Shown piece after piece: positions 20,886 to 30,311 of a DNA stretch of 64,000 nt. The translations under genes and the position numbers were made by a program. The notes below the pieces were generated by a model. The model had not been told where the DNA came from. It was given only the letters and a program-made list of their open reading frames with translations, and made no database searches. This DNA is from Lysobacteraceae bacterium SCN 69-320 (GTDB taxonomy: Bacteria > Pseudomonadota > Gammaproteobacteria > Xanthomonadales > Rhodanobacteraceae), in NCBI GenBank assembly GCA_001725155.1, contig MEFP01000007.1:1-64000 (forward strand), in the 5' to 3' direction. How positions within the stretch are numbered: the first letter of the stretch is position 1; each line of letters begins with the position of its first letter.

Positions 20886-22379
20886 ATGAAAATTCAAGCC
20901 CTTGCCTACGCCGTGCTGAGTCTTTGCGGGCTCGCGGCGGTCCACGCCGCCGAGCCTGCCGCCAAGCCGGCAACCGCCGCGCCCAGGGCCGAATCGGCGG
21001 ACGAGGCACGCATGCGCGCGGCGGAGAACCTGACCGAGCAGCAGATCAAGTCCACGACCAACCGCGAGGCGCTGTCGCGTCTGGCCCAGTTCTACAACGG
21101 CCGCGACCTGCAGCGTTTCATCTGGTCCATGCAGCGCCTGGTCGAGCTGTATCCGAATTCCGGTGCGCTGCGCCTGCAGCTGGCGGCGGTCTACGCGGGG
21201 CAGGGCGACAAGAGCAATACCTACGACACCCTGCTGAAGATGCAGAACCTCGGCTTCGCCTACTCGATCGGCAACGACCCGCGCTTCGAGAAGGTCCACG
21301 GTACCAAGGTCTGGGAATACGCTGTCGCGAATCTCGATGCCAACGCCAAGCCGTTCGGCGAAGGCAAGGTGGCAGTGCAGCTGCCCGCCGGCGACACCTT
21401 GCTCGAAGCCCTGGCCTGGGACAGCAAGCGCAAGCAGCTGCTCGTCGGCAGCGCGCGCGACGGCGCGATCCATCGCGTCGAGAAGGACGGCAAGCTCGCC
21501 GATTTCATCAAGCCCGATCCGGCCTCGGGCCTGTACAGCGTGCTCGACCTCAAGGCCGACGCAGCCAATGACGTGCTCTGGGTCGCCAGCTACGGCGCGC
21601 CGGTCTACAAGTCGTATACGGCCGAGATGGTCGACCACTCGTATCTGCTGAAGTACAGCCTGTCCAGCGGCAAGCTGCTCGGCAAATATTCGATCGAGGA
21701 CAAGACCGGCCATCTGTTCGGTTTCGTCGCCGTTGCCGGCGACGGCCGCGTCTATGTCGCCGACCCGGCGCGGCGCGAGATCTTCAAGCTCGACGGCGAC
21801 AAGCTCGTGCAGGTGACCAGCAACTCGATGCTGACCGGCATCAGCGGCCTGGCCGTCAGCAGCGACGGCCGCAATCTGTATTTCGCCGATCCGGCACTCG
21901 GCCTGTTCGGCATGGATCTGTCCACGGCCCGGCCGTTCAGCGTCGGCCATTCGCCCGACAGCCTCGTCGTCGGCGGCGTCTCGTCGCTGTTCTGGTACGA
22001 CGGCAGCCTGATCCTCGTGCAGGACAACATGGTGCCCCAGCGCGTGATGCGCCTGAAGCTGGACAAGGACGGCCGCAACGTCGTCACGGCCATGCCGCTG
22101 GACGCGGCCAAGCCCGAGTTCACGATGCTCGGCAACGGCGCGGTCGCCGGCGACGATTTCTATTTCGTCGCCAACAGCCAGCGCGAGCTCTACGACAGCC
22201 ACGGCGTGCTGTCCGACGCGAAGCTGCTGCAGCCTATAAAGGTATACAAGAGCAATCTGCGCTTCGCCTGGGACCAGCCGGGCATCTCGGCCGGACTCAA
22301 GCCGATTCCGGCCGCCGGCGACGCCAAGGTGCGATTCGAGAATCCCGAGCCGGCACCGAAGCAGGACGACAACAAGTAA
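20886..22379 (+). CDS. Exported TPR-like plus beta-propeller (SMP-30/NHL-like) protein
   Basis: 497 residues. A signal peptide (MKIQALAYAVLSLCGLAAVHA) is followed by a helical part (about 35-130: QQIKSTTNREALSRLAQFY, LRLQLAAVYAGQGDKSNTYDTL) resembling tetratricopeptide helices. A six-bladed propeller follows, with repeated sensor-like strands (LAWDSKRKQLLVGSARDGAIHR, DVLWVASYG, GRVYVADPARREIFKL, NLYFADPALGLF). The fold suggests a periplasmic binding or lactonase-like protein, but no catalytic set is obvious. It is divergent to the NUDIX gene, with 92 bp between, and a hairpin follows the stop. Confidence 0.65.
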   Translation: MKIQALAYAVLSLCGLAAVHAAEPAAKPATAAPRAESADEARMRAAENLTEQQIKSTTNREALSRLAQFYNGRDLQRFIWSMQRLVELYPNSGALRLQLAAVYAGQGDKSNTYDTLLKMQNLGFAYSIGNDPRFEKVHGTKVWEYAVANLDANAKPFGEGKVAVQLPAGDTLLEALAWDSKRKQLLVGSARDGAIHRVEKDGKLADFIKPDPASGLYSVLDLKADAANDVLWVASYGAPVYKSYTAEMVDHSYLLKYSLSSGKLLGKYSIEDKTGHLFGFVAVAGDGRVYVADPARREIFKLDGDKLVQVTSNSMLTGISGLAVSSDGRNLYFADPALGLFGMDLSTARPFSVGHSPDSLVVGGVSSLFWYDGSLILVQDNMVPQRVMRLKLDKDGRNVVTAMPLDAAKPEFTMLGNGAVAGDDFYFVANSQRELYDSHGVLSDAKLLQPIKVYKSNLRFAWDQPGISAGLKPIPAAGDAKVRFENPEPAPKQDDNK

Positions 22380-22387
22380 GTCATCGG

Positions 22388-22411
22388 ATCGGGCCGCTGA
22401 TGCGGCCCGAT
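22388..22411. terminator. Terminator-like hairpin between convergent genes
   Basis: ATCGGGCCGC (22388-22397) pairs perfectly with GCGGCCCGAT (22402-22411) around the loop TGAT, directly behind the stop of the propeller gene and facing the convergent exonuclease gene. There is no T-run. Confidence 0.5.
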
Positions 22412-22526
22412 GCTGTTGCGGGGTTCGCTGCCGCTCTTGGCACGACAGACGGGTCTCCAGGGCCGACGGCGGTTGCCGTGTCCGGCCCGGTCTATTCCCC
22501 CTCTTGGCGTTCGGTCGCGGCCGTCT

Positions 22527-23414
22527 TCAGGCCAGCGCGCGTATGCGCGAGCGCGTCAGCGGGCCGAAGCGCAGTTGTTCGAGCAGTACGTCGACGTCGG
22601 CCAGATCGGGCTTGCCGCACGCGAAGCTCTCGGCGTCGGGCGGCACCGGCCCGTCGCAGGCGATGCCGGTCAGGCGGCGGCTGAGCTGCGCCTGGGCGGC
22701 GCCGGCCTTGAGCTTGGCGTAGGCCGCCGCCGCGCCGCGGAAGCGCAGGAACGGGATTTCCTCGATGCGCGCATAGATCGCGTCGAGGCTGCCGAAATGC
22801 GACAGCAGGGTTGCGGCGGTCTTCGCGCCGATGCCGGCAACGCCCGGAATGTTGTCGATAGCATCGCCGGTCAGGGCCAGATAGTCGGCGACCTGATGCG
22901 GGTGCACGCCGAGCCGCTCCTTGACGCCGGCCGCGTTCCAGGTCTGATTCTTGGAAAAATCCCAGATTTCGTCGTGCTCGCCGACGAGCTGGCCGAAGTC
23001 CTTGTCGGCCGAGACGATGATCGCGCGGAACGCCTGCGGCCGCAGCGCATGCACGACGCTGCCGATAAGGTCGTCGGCTTCGAGGCTCAGATCCGACAGC
23101 ACGCGCAGGCCCAGAGCCGCGCTGACGCGCTGGCAGTAGGCGAACTGCAGCTTGAGCTCTTCCGGCGGCAGCGCGCGGTTGGCCTTGTATTCGGGATAGA
23201 TCGCGTTGCGGAACGAACTGGTCAGCGATTCGTCGAACGCCACGGCGCAGTGCGTGGGTCTGGCGCGCTCGAGCAGGTCGAGCAGGAAGCGCGTATAGCC
23301 GTAGACCGCGTTGACCGGCTTGCCGTCGACGTCGAAGAACTCCGCCGGCACCGAATGCCAGGCGCGGAAGACATAGAGGCTCGCGTCGACGAGGTGGATG
23401 GTCTGCCGGCTCAT
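22527..23414 (-). CDS. 5'-3' exonuclease / flap endonuclease (Xni-like)
   Basis: 295 residues, without a polymerase domain. Acidic metal ligands typical of the FEN superfamily are visible in LVDASLYVFRAW, VAFDE, LEADDLIGSVV, VSADKDFGQLV and TGDAIDNIPGVAGIGAKTA, the last containing the H3TH DNA-binding motif. It should cut flap or 5' ends in replication and repair, like Xni or the N-terminal part of PolI. It is followed 2 bp later by the nitroreductase gene upstream in transcription order, so the two share an operon. Confidence 0.9.
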   Translation of the reverse strand: MSRQTIHLVDASLYVFRAWHSVPAEFFDVDGKPVNAVYGYTRFLLDLLERARPTHCAVAFDESLTSSFRNAIYPEYKANRALPPEELKLQFAYCQRVSAALGLRVLSDLSLEADDLIGSVVHALRPQAFRAIIVSADKDFGQLVGEHDEIWDFSKNQTWNAAGVKERLGVHPHQVADYLALTGDAIDNIPGVAGIGAKTAATLLSHFGSLDAIYARIEEIPFLRFRGAAAAYAKLKAGAAQAQLSRRLTGIACDGPVPPDAESFACGKPDLADVDVLLEQLRFGPLTRSRIRALA

Positions 23415-23415
23415 C

Positions 23416-23985
23416 TCAGCCCTGCCATTCGCGCACCAGCGCGGCGGCGTCTGGACGCAGGCGCTCGGGCGCCGGTTCGCGCGCCGTGCCGATGTGGATG
23501 AAGCCGACTACGCGTTCGCCGGCACCGACGCCGAGCGCGGCGAGTATGGTCGGGTCGTAGGCGGCCCAGCCCGTCAGCCATTGCGCGCCGTAGCCGAGCT
23601 GCTGGGCGCCGAGCAGCAGGTTGTAGGCGACGCAGCCGGCCGACAGCAGCTGTTCCTGCGCCGGCACCTTGGAATTGGCCTCGTCGATGTGCGCGATGAC
23701 GGTCACGATCAGTGGCGCGAAGTTGAAGCGCTCGCGATCCTTTTCGATGGCCGCCGGCGGCGCATCGGGGTTGTTGGCCAGTGCCGTCCGCGCGAGCAGT
23801 TCGCCGAGGCGGCGGCGCGCTTCGCCGCGGATCAGCAGGAAGCGCCAGGGCACGAGCTTGCCGTGGTCCGGCGCGCGTGCCGCAGCCTGCAGCAGCGCCT
23901 GCAGTTCGGCCGGGTCGGGACCGGGGTCACCGAGCTGGCGCGAAGGAACGGAGCGGCGGTCGTTGAGCAGTTTCAGCGCGGACAT
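23416..23985 (-). CDS. Nitroreductase family FMN-dependent oxidoreductase
   Basis: 189 residues, the size of YdjA-type minimal nitroreductases. FMN contacts are expected at RRSVPSRQLGDP, ARAPDHGKLVPWRF and the C-terminal GFIHIGTAREP; the central AQEQLLSAGCVAYNLLLGAQQLGYGAQW is the dimer helix region. It should reduce nitro or quinone compounds with NAD(P)H; the natural substrate is unknown. ATG 23985 starts at MSALKLLNDRRS, the normal family N-terminus. Confidence 0.87.
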   Translation of the reverse strand: MSALKLLNDRRSVPSRQLGDPGPDPAELQALLQAAARAPDHGKLVPWRFLLIRGEARRRLGELLARTALANNPDAPPAAIEKDRERFNFAPLIVTVIAHIDEANSKVPAQEQLLSAGCVAYNLLLGAQQLGYGAQWLTGWAAYDPTILAALGVGAGERVVGFIHIGTAREPAPERLRPDAAALVREWQG

Positions 23986-24075
23986 GCGGAATTCTCCGGA
24001 AACGTGGGCAGGGCGGCGGCGTCATTGATTGCCGGGAACTGCCGAACGCGCCGGAACCCGCCTTGGTTGTTGGAA

Positions 24076-24094
24076 CCCCCTTGGGTCAAGGGGG
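24076..24094. terminator. 8-bp GC-rich hairpin upstream of the pnt operon
   Basis: CCCCCTTG (24076-24083) pairs with CAAGGGGG (24087-24094) around GGT. It sits in the 302-bp gap (23986-24287) between the divergent nitroreductase and pntAA genes, which holds no gene. Neither strand has a T-run after it, so it may be a regulatory structure rather than a terminator. Confidence 0.35.
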
Positions 24095-24287
24095 CGGCCG
24101 AACGCCTGCGGCGCAGGAGTCCGGCGGGGTTGTGGGGACGAGCAGCAGGACCTGGGAGCCGTGCTGTGGGCGTTCAGTCGGGTCTTGCATGCAGATCCGT
24201 CATAAGAGTGCGCGAGTCTAGCAAGGCCGCTTACCACGGATACATTCATGGGCTAGGATGCCCAGGCTTGGTCCTGGGGAGTGCCAC

Positions 24288-25418
24288 ATGGCGGTGAATG
24301 TCGCGGTAGTGCGCGAGACGAGTTCCAATGAGCGGCGCGTCGCGCTGACGCCGGAAGTCGCGAAGAAGCTCAAAGGCAAGGGCGCGACGGTGCTGGTCCA
24401 GAGCGGCGCCGGTCAGCCGGCCAGCTTTCCCGACGCGGCCTACAAGGACGCCGAAACGGTCGCCGATGCGGCGACGACCCTGGCCCGCGCCGATGTGCTG
24501 TTCAAGGTGCAGCCGCCGACCCTCGAAGAGATCGCCCAGCTGCGCGAAGGCAGCGTCGTCGTGAGCCTGCTGCAGCCGCATCTGGCGCCCGAGCGCACGC
24601 GGGCGCTGCGCGATCGCAAGATCACTGCGTTCGCGATGGAGCTGCTGCCGCGCACGACGCGCGCGCAGGCCATGGACGTGCTGTCCTCGCAGGCCGGCGT
24701 GGCCGGCTACAAGGCCGTGCTGATCGCGGCCGAGGCGTCGCCGAAATTCTTTCCGATGCTGACCACGGCCGCCGGCACGATACGCCCGTCCAAGGTGCTC
24801 ATCGTCGGTGCCGGCGTGGCGGGCCTGCAGGCCATCGCGACGGCGCGGCGCCTCGGCGCGCAGGTCGAAGGCTTCGACGTGCGGCCCGAGACCAAGGAAC
24901 AGATCGAGTCGCTCGGCGCGAAATTCCTCGATCTCGGCGTCAGCGCCGCCGGCAGCGGCGGCTATGCGCGCGAACTCACGGCCGAGGAACGCGAGCAGCA
25001 GCAGAAGGCACTGGCCGAACACCTCAAGGGCATCGACGTGATCGTGACCACGGCCGCCGTGCCCGGCCGCAAGGCGCCGCGCATCATCAGCGCGGCGATG
25101 GTCGAAGGCATGAAGCCCGGCGCCGTCATCGTCGACATCGCCGCGGAGACCGGCGGCAACGTCGAGCTGTCGGAAGCCGGCAAGACCGTCGTCACGGCCA
25201 ACGGCGTGACGATCATCGGCCCGGTCAATCTGGCCGCGAGCGCGCCGATCCATGCCAGCGAGATGTATTCGCGCAATCTGTACAACTTCATCGAGCTCAG
25301 CCTCAAGGACGGCGCGCTGAACCTCGACTGGGACGACGAACTCATCGCCAAGACCTGCCTGACCCACGCCGGCGAGATCCGCCACGAGGCGACGCGGCAG
25401 CTCGTGGACGGCGCATGA
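24288..25418 (+). CDS. pntAA: NAD(P) transhydrogenase subunit alpha part 1 (domain I)
   Basis: 376 residues. It resembles alanine dehydrogenase: RVALTPEVAKKLKGKG at the start, a substrate-loop region (AQAMDVLSSQAGVAGYKAV), and the NAD(H)-binding Rossmann motif GAGVAGLQAIATARRLG. It is the peripheral NAD(H) domain of the proton-translocating transhydrogenase, which makes NADPH from NADH using the proton gradient. It lacks the fused membrane part seen in E. coli PntA, so alpha is split in two as in Rhodospirillum. ATG 24288 has GGGGAG upstream. Confidence 0.95.
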   Translation: MAVNVAVVRETSSNERRVALTPEVAKKLKGKGATVLVQSGAGQPASFPDAAYKDAETVADAATTLARADVLFKVQPPTLEEIAQLREGSVVVSLLQPHLAPERTRALRDRKITAFAMELLPRTTRAQAMDVLSSQAGVAGYKAVLIAAEASPKFFPMLTTAAGTIRPSKVLIVGAGVAGLQAIATARRLGAQVEGFDVRPETKEQIESLGAKFLDLGVSAAGSGGYARELTAEEREQQQKALAEHLKGIDVIVTTAAVPGRKAPRIISAAMVEGMKPGAVIVDIAAETGGNVELSEAGKTVVTANGVTIIGPVNLAASAPIHASEMYSRNLYNFIELSLKDGALNLDWDDELIAKTCLTHAGEIRHEATRQLVDGA

Positions 25419-25490
25419 GCCGCGCCGCCGTCGCAGTGACCGTAGCGGCCCGCGCCGCGACCTTGAGCCAAGCGCATCCGGGGAAACCAC

Positions 25491-25787
25491 ATGATCAGCG
25501 GTGAAATCGCCCTCTATCTCTTCATGCTGGCCGCGTTCACCGGCCACGAAATCATCAGTCGCGTGCCGGTGATCCTGCACACGCCGCTGATGTCCGGCTC
25601 CAACTTCGTGCATGGCATCGTCCTCGTCGGCGCAATGATCGCGCTCGGCGAGGCGACGACGACGACGCAGCAGGTGATCGGCTTCATCGGCGTATTCCTC
25701 GGCGCCGGCAACGCGGTCGGCGGCTACGTGGTAACCGAGCGCATGCTCGAAATGTTCAAGTCCAGCAAGAAGGAAGGAGCCAAGTGA
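25491..25787 (+). CDS. pntAB: NAD(P) transhydrogenase subunit alpha part 2 (membrane)
   Basis: 98 residues with about three transmembrane helices (ALYLFMLAAFTGHEII, HGIVLVGAMIALGEA, IGFIGVFLGAGNAVGGYVV). This is the small membrane subunit that, with PntB, forms the proton channel of the split-alpha enzyme. The spacing is 72 bp from pntAA, and its stop overlaps the pntB start as TGATG. Confidence 0.95.
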   Translation: MISGEIALYLFMLAAFTGHEIISRVPVILHTPLMSGSNFVHGIVLVGAMIALGEATTTTQQVIGFIGVFLGAGNAVGGYVVTERMLEMFKSSKKEGAK

Positions 25788-27235
25788 TGGACAAGTCGGC
25801 GCTGCTTCAGCACGCGGTCCACGCCAGCTACTTCGTCGCGGCCGTACTGTTCATTCTCGGCATCAAGCGCATGTCCTCGCCGGTGACCGCGCGCAGCGGC
25901 ATCCAGTGGGCCGGCATCGGCATGGTCGTCGCGACGATCGCGACGTTCTTCCACGGCAGCATCCTCAATCATCCGGACGTCATCGCGAACGTCGTGCTGA
26001 TGGTGCTCGCAATCGGCATCAGCACCCTGTTCGCCTGGGTCTCCGGCAAGAAGGTCGCAATGACCGACATGCCGCAGATGGTCGCGCTGTACAACGGCAT
26101 GGGCGGCGGCTCGGCTGCGGCCATTGGTGCTTCGGCGCTGATCGGCGCGGCGACGGTCGGCTCGGCGACGGCGCCCGGGCATCATGCGCTCGGTACGACG
26201 CAGATCGCGCTGGCCGTGATCGGCGCACTGATCGGCTCGATCTCGTTCACCGGTTCGCTGATCGCGTTCGCCAAGCTGCAGGGCTGGATGGACAAGACCT
26301 TCCGCTTCGGCGGCCAGCAGGTCGTCAACGGCCTGTTCTTCCTGTCGGCGGTGGGGCTCGGCGGGGCGCTGCTGTTCCACCTCGACACCACGATCGTCAT
26401 TGCGTTCTTCGCCGTCTCGCTGCTGTTCGGCGTGCTGATGACCCTGCCGATCGGCGGCGCCGACATGCCGGTCGTGATTTCGCTGTACAACGCGTTCACG
26501 GGTCTCGCGGTCGCGTTCGAAGGCTATGTGCAGGGCAATGTCGCGCTGATCATCGCCGGCACCGTGGTCGGCGCGGCCGGCACCCTGCTGACGCGCCTGA
26601 TGGCCAAGGCCATGAACCGCTCGATCAGCAACGTGCTGTTCTCGAACTTCGGTTCCGGCGGCGGCGGTTCCACCGAGATCGCCGGCTCGCAGAAGCCGAT
26701 CGAGGCGGCCGACGCGGCCTCGCTGCTGTACATGGCCGAAAAGGTCATCATCGTGCCGGGCTACGGCATGGCCGTGGCGCAGGCCCAGCACAAGATCTGG
26801 GAACTGTCGCAGCAGCTGATCAAGCGCGACAAGGAAGTGAAGTTCGCGATCCATCCGGTGGCCGGACGCATGCCGGGCCACATGAACGTGCTGCTGGCCG
26901 AAGCCGGCGTGCCGTACGACCTGATTGCCGACATGGACGACATCAATCCGGAATTCGCGACCTGCGACGTGGCCATCGTCATCGGCGCGAACGACGTCGT
27001 GAATCCGGTCGCGCGCACGGACAAGTCTTCGCCGATCTACGGCATGCCGATTCTCGACGTGATCAACGCGCGCCAGGTCATCGTGATCAAGCGCGGCAAG
27101 GGCGCCGGTTTCGCCGGCATCGAGAATGCCCTGTTCTATGCCGACAACTGCCGCATGCTGTACGCCGACGGCCAGGAAGCGGCGAACCGGCTGATCGCCG
27201 AGCTCAAGGGCATCGACTCGGCCGGCGGGCACTGA
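25787..27235 (+). CDS. pntB: NAD(P) transhydrogenase subunit beta
   Basis: 482 residues. Many transmembrane helices make up the first about 270 residues (domain II). The NADP(H)-binding domain III follows, with VIIVPGYGMAVAQAQ, HPVAGRMPGHMNVLLAEA, DDINPEFATCDVAIVIGANDVVNP and IKRGKGAGFAGIEN. It completes the three-gene pnt operon. ATG 25787 is used because AAGGAG (25773-25778) is correctly spaced; an adjacent GTG at 25784 would add one residue. Confidence 0.95.
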   Translation: MDKSALLQHAVHASYFVAAVLFILGIKRMSSPVTARSGIQWAGIGMVVATIATFFHGSILNHPDVIANVVLMVLAIGISTLFAWVSGKKVAMTDMPQMVALYNGMGGGSAAAIGASALIGAATVGSATAPGHHALGTTQIALAVIGALIGSISFTGSLIAFAKLQGWMDKTFRFGGQQVVNGLFFLSAVGLGGALLFHLDTTIVIAFFAVSLLFGVLMTLPIGGADMPVVISLYNAFTGLAVAFEGYVQGNVALIIAGTVVGAAGTLLTRLMAKAMNRSISNVLFSNFGSGGGGSTEIAGSQKPIEAADAASLLYMAEKVIIVPGYGMAVAQAQHKIWELSQQLIKRDKEVKFAIHPVAGRMPGHMNVLLAEAGVPYDLIADMDDINPEFATCDVAIVIGANDVVNPVARTDKSSPIYGMPILDVINARQVIVIKRGKGAGFAGIENALFYADNCRMLYADGQEAANRLIAELKGIDSAGGH

Positions 27236-27254
27236 CGCCCGACGGTTGCCTTCA

Positions 27255-27282
27255 CCGCGCCGGTGACTGATCACCGGCGCGG
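27255..27282. terminator. 12-bp hairpin between convergent pntB and hydroxylase genes
   Basis: CCGCGCCGGTGA (27255-27266) and TCACCGGCGCGG (27271-27282) form a perfect stem with loop CTGA in the 60-bp gap between two convergent genes. There is no T-run on either side, but its place suggests a two-way terminator. Confidence 0.55.
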
Positions 27283-27295
27283 CAGAGGGGGCGGA

Positions 27296-28270
27296 TCAGC
27301 CCATCGTCGGCGCAGAACGCTCGTTGGCTTCGCCGGCGGCCTTCTGGTCGGCCACCGCCACGCTCGCGACCAGCGACGACAGCGCGCGCATCATGTTGAC
27401 CTGGTTGCGCAGCATCAGACGCAGGCCTATCGGTTCGACGTCGCTGATGAAACGGTTCATGCGGGCGCGATACTCGGGCCAGCCGTCGCGGCTTTCGCCG
27501 TGGCAGGCCCACAGCGCGCGCCAGTCGCGCGCGAGTTCGCCGGCGAGCCGGTGCAGTTCGCGCAGGCGCGGGTCGGGCACGGCTTCGTCGAGCACGAAGG
27601 TCAGCTGCTCGCGCATTTCCCAGGGCGTCATGACCGCCGGAAGGTTGGTCGCTTCGTAGCGCAACGGCGGCTGCGTCGAGCCCGGTGCGATCAGGGTCGG
27701 CGACCAGGGGCCGGCGTAGTTCGGTGTCCGGCTGCGCGAGACGAGCTGCCAGAAGCCTTCGCCGCCGACCGTGTCGGCGACGATGTGGATGCGCGAACGC
27801 GTCGCCGAATTGATCACGCGATGCTGCGCCCAGGTATCGAAGATCCAGCAGTCGCCGGCCTGCATGTGGATGCTGTTGGCGCCGCAGAAGAACGTCACTT
27901 CCGGCTGGGTCACGACCGGCACGTGGATGCGGATGTGATCGCGCCAGTAATAGTCGACGTCGACGTGCGAATTGACCTCGGCCTGGCCCGACAGGCGCAT
28001 GAGCCGCGAGCGGCCGAGCACGCCGCCGAACGAAGCCAGCACTTCGCGCAGGTACGGCAGGCGTTCGAGATGCGGTGTCGGCAGCATGCGGCCGCGGACG
28101 GAGTCGCTGCCGGGATCGCCGTTCGCGGAGATCAGCGGCAGCGCCGAGTTGCCGGCGAAGCCCTGCGGGTGCGGCCTCCAGACGGATTCGCCCAGCGCGT
28201 CGATTTCCGCGGCGAGCGCCTGTGCGTCGTAGCGTTGCGGCAGTTGCAGGAACGGGTACTGGAGTTTCAT
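27296..28270 (-). CDS. Aspartyl/asparaginyl beta-hydroxylase-like 2-oxoglutarate oxygenase
   Basis: 324 residues. The Asp/Asn hydroxylase fold is marked by iron-binding HVDVDYYWRDHIRIHVPV (residues about 100-118) and a second histidine block, CWIFDTWAQHRVINSA. A C-terminal helical segment follows. Such enzymes hydroxylate protein side chains or related small molecules using Fe(II) and 2-oxoglutarate. The protein has no signal peptide. Immediately upstream on the same strand is a TPR-sulfotransferase gene (64 bp apart), so the two probably modify the same class of substrate, which is not known. ATG 28270 begins at MKLQYPFLQLP; the longer in-frame start lies inside the upstream gene. Confidence 0.82.
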   Translation of the reverse strand: MKLQYPFLQLPQRYDAQALAAEIDALGESVWRPHPQGFAGNSALPLISANGDPGSDSVRGRMLPTPHLERLPYLREVLASFGGVLGRSRLMRLSGQAEVNSHVDVDYYWRDHIRIHVPVVTQPEVTFFCGANSIHMQAGDCWIFDTWAQHRVINSATRSRIHIVADTVGGEGFWQLVSRSRTPNYAGPWSPTLIAPGSTQPPLRYEATNLPAVMTPWEMREQLTFVLDEAVPDPRLRELHRLAGELARDWRALWACHGESRDGWPEYRARMNRFISDVEPIGLRLMLRNQVNMMRALSSLVASVAVADQKAAGEANERSAPTMG

Positions 28271-28334
28271 GGGCGGTCGAAGTTGCGTTTGAGGTGGGTC
28301 AGCCGGCTGCGGGCGCGGCGGCACCGCACGGTCG

Positions 28335-30146
28335 TCAGTCGTCGTAGCCGAAGCGTTTGAGGTAGGGCGCCAGATGCGGCAGTGCCGGCTCCATCCAGCG
28401 CGCATAGCGCTGCCAGCGGCCGACGCCCTTGCGGTTCACCGGCTCCACCACCTGGTGGTAGCTCGGCGTGCGGATGTAACCGCGCTGCCTGGCGTGCTCG
28501 TGGAACGCGACCATGCCGGGCGACCAGTCCAGGCCGAGGAAATCGCAGAGCAGCCGCGCATGTCCTTCGACGTCGTCGATCATCTTTTCGTGATGGAACG
28601 TCAGCACGTCGAGCTGGAAGATGCCGATCTGGGCGTACCAGAAGTCGAAGGCGTTCGCGTAGCCCTGGGCCGTCGATTCCAGCGTCGCGCACATCGTGGC
28701 ATAGCCCGGTGCGCGGAAGATCTGCATGTAGTTGCTGAGCACGACGTCGCGCGGGTCGCGCACGCACAGGATGACCTTGGCGTGGGGAAACAGCCGCGCG
28801 ATCACCGGCAGTCGCATCATGTTCAGCGGATTCTTGTCGATCAGCCGCTTGCCCGGGTCCGCCTGCGTCCGCGTGCGCACCGCTTTCCAGTAGCGCTCGC
28901 GCAGTTCGTTGCAGCGCGTCTCGTCGAGCCGGGCCATTCCGTGCGGGTAGTCGATGCCGTCCGCCTCGATCTCGTTCGTCAGATCGTTGAGGAAGGTGCG
29001 CTCGTCCATGCAGGTCAGACGCTCGTGCGCATCGAGCATGGTTTCGAGCAGCGTGGTGCCCGAGCGCGGAAAGCCGACGACGAAGATCGGCGATTCCTCG
29101 GTGCTGGGAGCGCCGGGCCAGCGCCATTCGGCGTAGTCGTCGGGCTGCACGCGCTCCTGAGCGAGCCGCAGCGGCGCGCCCTCGGCGGTGAGCAGTTCGG
29201 GCGCCGCCTGGGCGAGTTGCGAGAGTTGCCGCTCGTGTCCCTGCTGCAGCCAGCGCATGGCCTCGTCGGGACGGCCGCGCTTGTCGTTGAGCCGCGCCAG
29301 CGAAAAGAACAGATCGAGGCGGCGGTTCGCGATTGCCGTGTTCGCGAGCAGCGACTCATGCAGGCGGCAGGCTTCGTCAATGTCGTTGCCGCGTGCGGCG
29401 ATGTTTGCCGCGGCGATGTCGAGGTCCTGGAGCAGGCCCGCTTCCTCCGCGTCGTCGCGGCGGATCTGTGCGAGCAGCGCACGCGCTTCGTCCACGCGAT
29501 TGGAGCGTTCGAGGAATGCCGCGCGCCGTGTCAGCACGCGCGTGTTGCCGGGATCGCGGCGATCGGCGAGCTGCAGCGCGAGTTCGGCCGCGTCGAGATT
29601 GCCCATTTCATTGTGCAGCGAGGCGAGGTCGACGAGTACCTGCAGATCGTGGCTGGCCCATTGCGGCCAGTCGGCTAGCAGTTCCTCGACCTGTTCGTTG
29701 TGGCCCGCCTCATAGCAGGCGGCGGCAACCTGGGCGCGCAAGGCCGCGTCGTCGGGCTGCAGCGCGAGCGCTTCGAGCAGGTGGTGGCGCGCGCCGAGAA
29801 AGAGGCCTTTCTCGTACTGGATCAGCCCGAGGTTCTGCAGTGCTTCGCCCATTTGCGGGTTCAGCGAGAGCGCGTGGTGATAGGCCTCGCTGGCTTTGCC
29901 GTTTTCGCCAAGGCGGCGGCGGCTGTTGCCGAGATTGAGCCAGTGTTCCGGCGTCGCCGGCGCGAGCTCGGTGATGCGCTCGAATATGGTTGCGGCTTCG
30001 CTGTCGCGCCCCTGGCTGTCGAGGCTCAGCGCGAGCAGCACCAGTGCACCTTCGTTGCGCGGGTTCTGCATCAGCAGCTGACGGCTGATCTGCTCGGCGT
30101 AGGCGGGATTGCCGTTCTGTAGCGCGTCGAATCCGATGGGGAGCAT
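28335..30146 (-). CDS. Tetratricopeptide repeat sulfotransferase
   Basis: 603 residues. The N-terminal half has TPR helices (AEQISRQLLMQNPRNEGALVLLA, ERITELAPATPEHWLNLGN, AYHHALSLNPQMGEALQNLG). The C-terminal half is a sulfotransferase domain. Its 5'-phosphosulfate loop is GFPRSGTT within FVVGFPRSGTTLLETML, and the 3'-phosphate-binding region is CVRDPRDVVLSNYMQIF. It should transfer sulfate from PAPS to a protein or glycan selected by the TPR part. It shares strand and probably operon with the hydroxylase gene. An efficient terminator separates it from the TonB-dependent receptor behind it. ATG 30146 (MLPIGFDALQNGN) starts the first TPR. Confidence 0.85.
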   Translation of the reverse strand: MLPIGFDALQNGNPAYAEQISRQLLMQNPRNEGALVLLALSLDSQGRDSEAATIFERITELAPATPEHWLNLGNSRRRLGENGKASEAYHHALSLNPQMGEALQNLGLIQYEKGLFLGARHHLLEALALQPDDAALRAQVAAACYEAGHNEQVEELLADWPQWASHDLQVLVDLASLHNEMGNLDAAELALQLADRRDPGNTRVLTRRAAFLERSNRVDEARALLAQIRRDDAEEAGLLQDLDIAAANIAARGNDIDEACRLHESLLANTAIANRRLDLFFSLARLNDKRGRPDEAMRWLQQGHERQLSQLAQAAPELLTAEGAPLRLAQERVQPDDYAEWRWPGAPSTEESPIFVVGFPRSGTTLLETMLDAHERLTCMDERTFLNDLTNEIEADGIDYPHGMARLDETRCNELRERYWKAVRTRTQADPGKRLIDKNPLNMMRLPVIARLFPHAKVILCVRDPRDVVLSNYMQIFRAPGYATMCATLESTAQGYANAFDFWYAQIGIFQLDVLTFHHEKMIDDVEGHARLLCDFLGLDWSPGMVAFHEHARQRGYIRTPSYHQVVEPVNRKGVGRWQRYARWMEPALPHLAPYLKRFGYDD

Positions 30147-30254
30147 GGGGAAACCTGATGACCGAGCCACTAAGTATGGGTGCGGCCGTGCAGGGGGACA
30201 AGCACAGTGCCGGCCGTATGCGGCGGCCGGCAGGTGATCACGCTGGGCGGGCAT

Positions 30255-30286
30255 AAAAAAACCGCGCGGCTTGCGCCGCGCGGTTT
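30255..30286 (-). terminator. Rho-independent terminator of the TonB-dependent receptor gene
   Basis: On the minus strand AAACCGCGCGGC pairs with GCCGCGCGGTTT (12 bp, loop GCAA) and seven T residues follow (30261-30255). It lies 25 bp after the receptor stop and before the TPR-sulfotransferase gene. Confidence 0.9.
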
Positions 30287-30311
30287 CTGTACTGCCGTGT
30301 AGCGGAAGTTC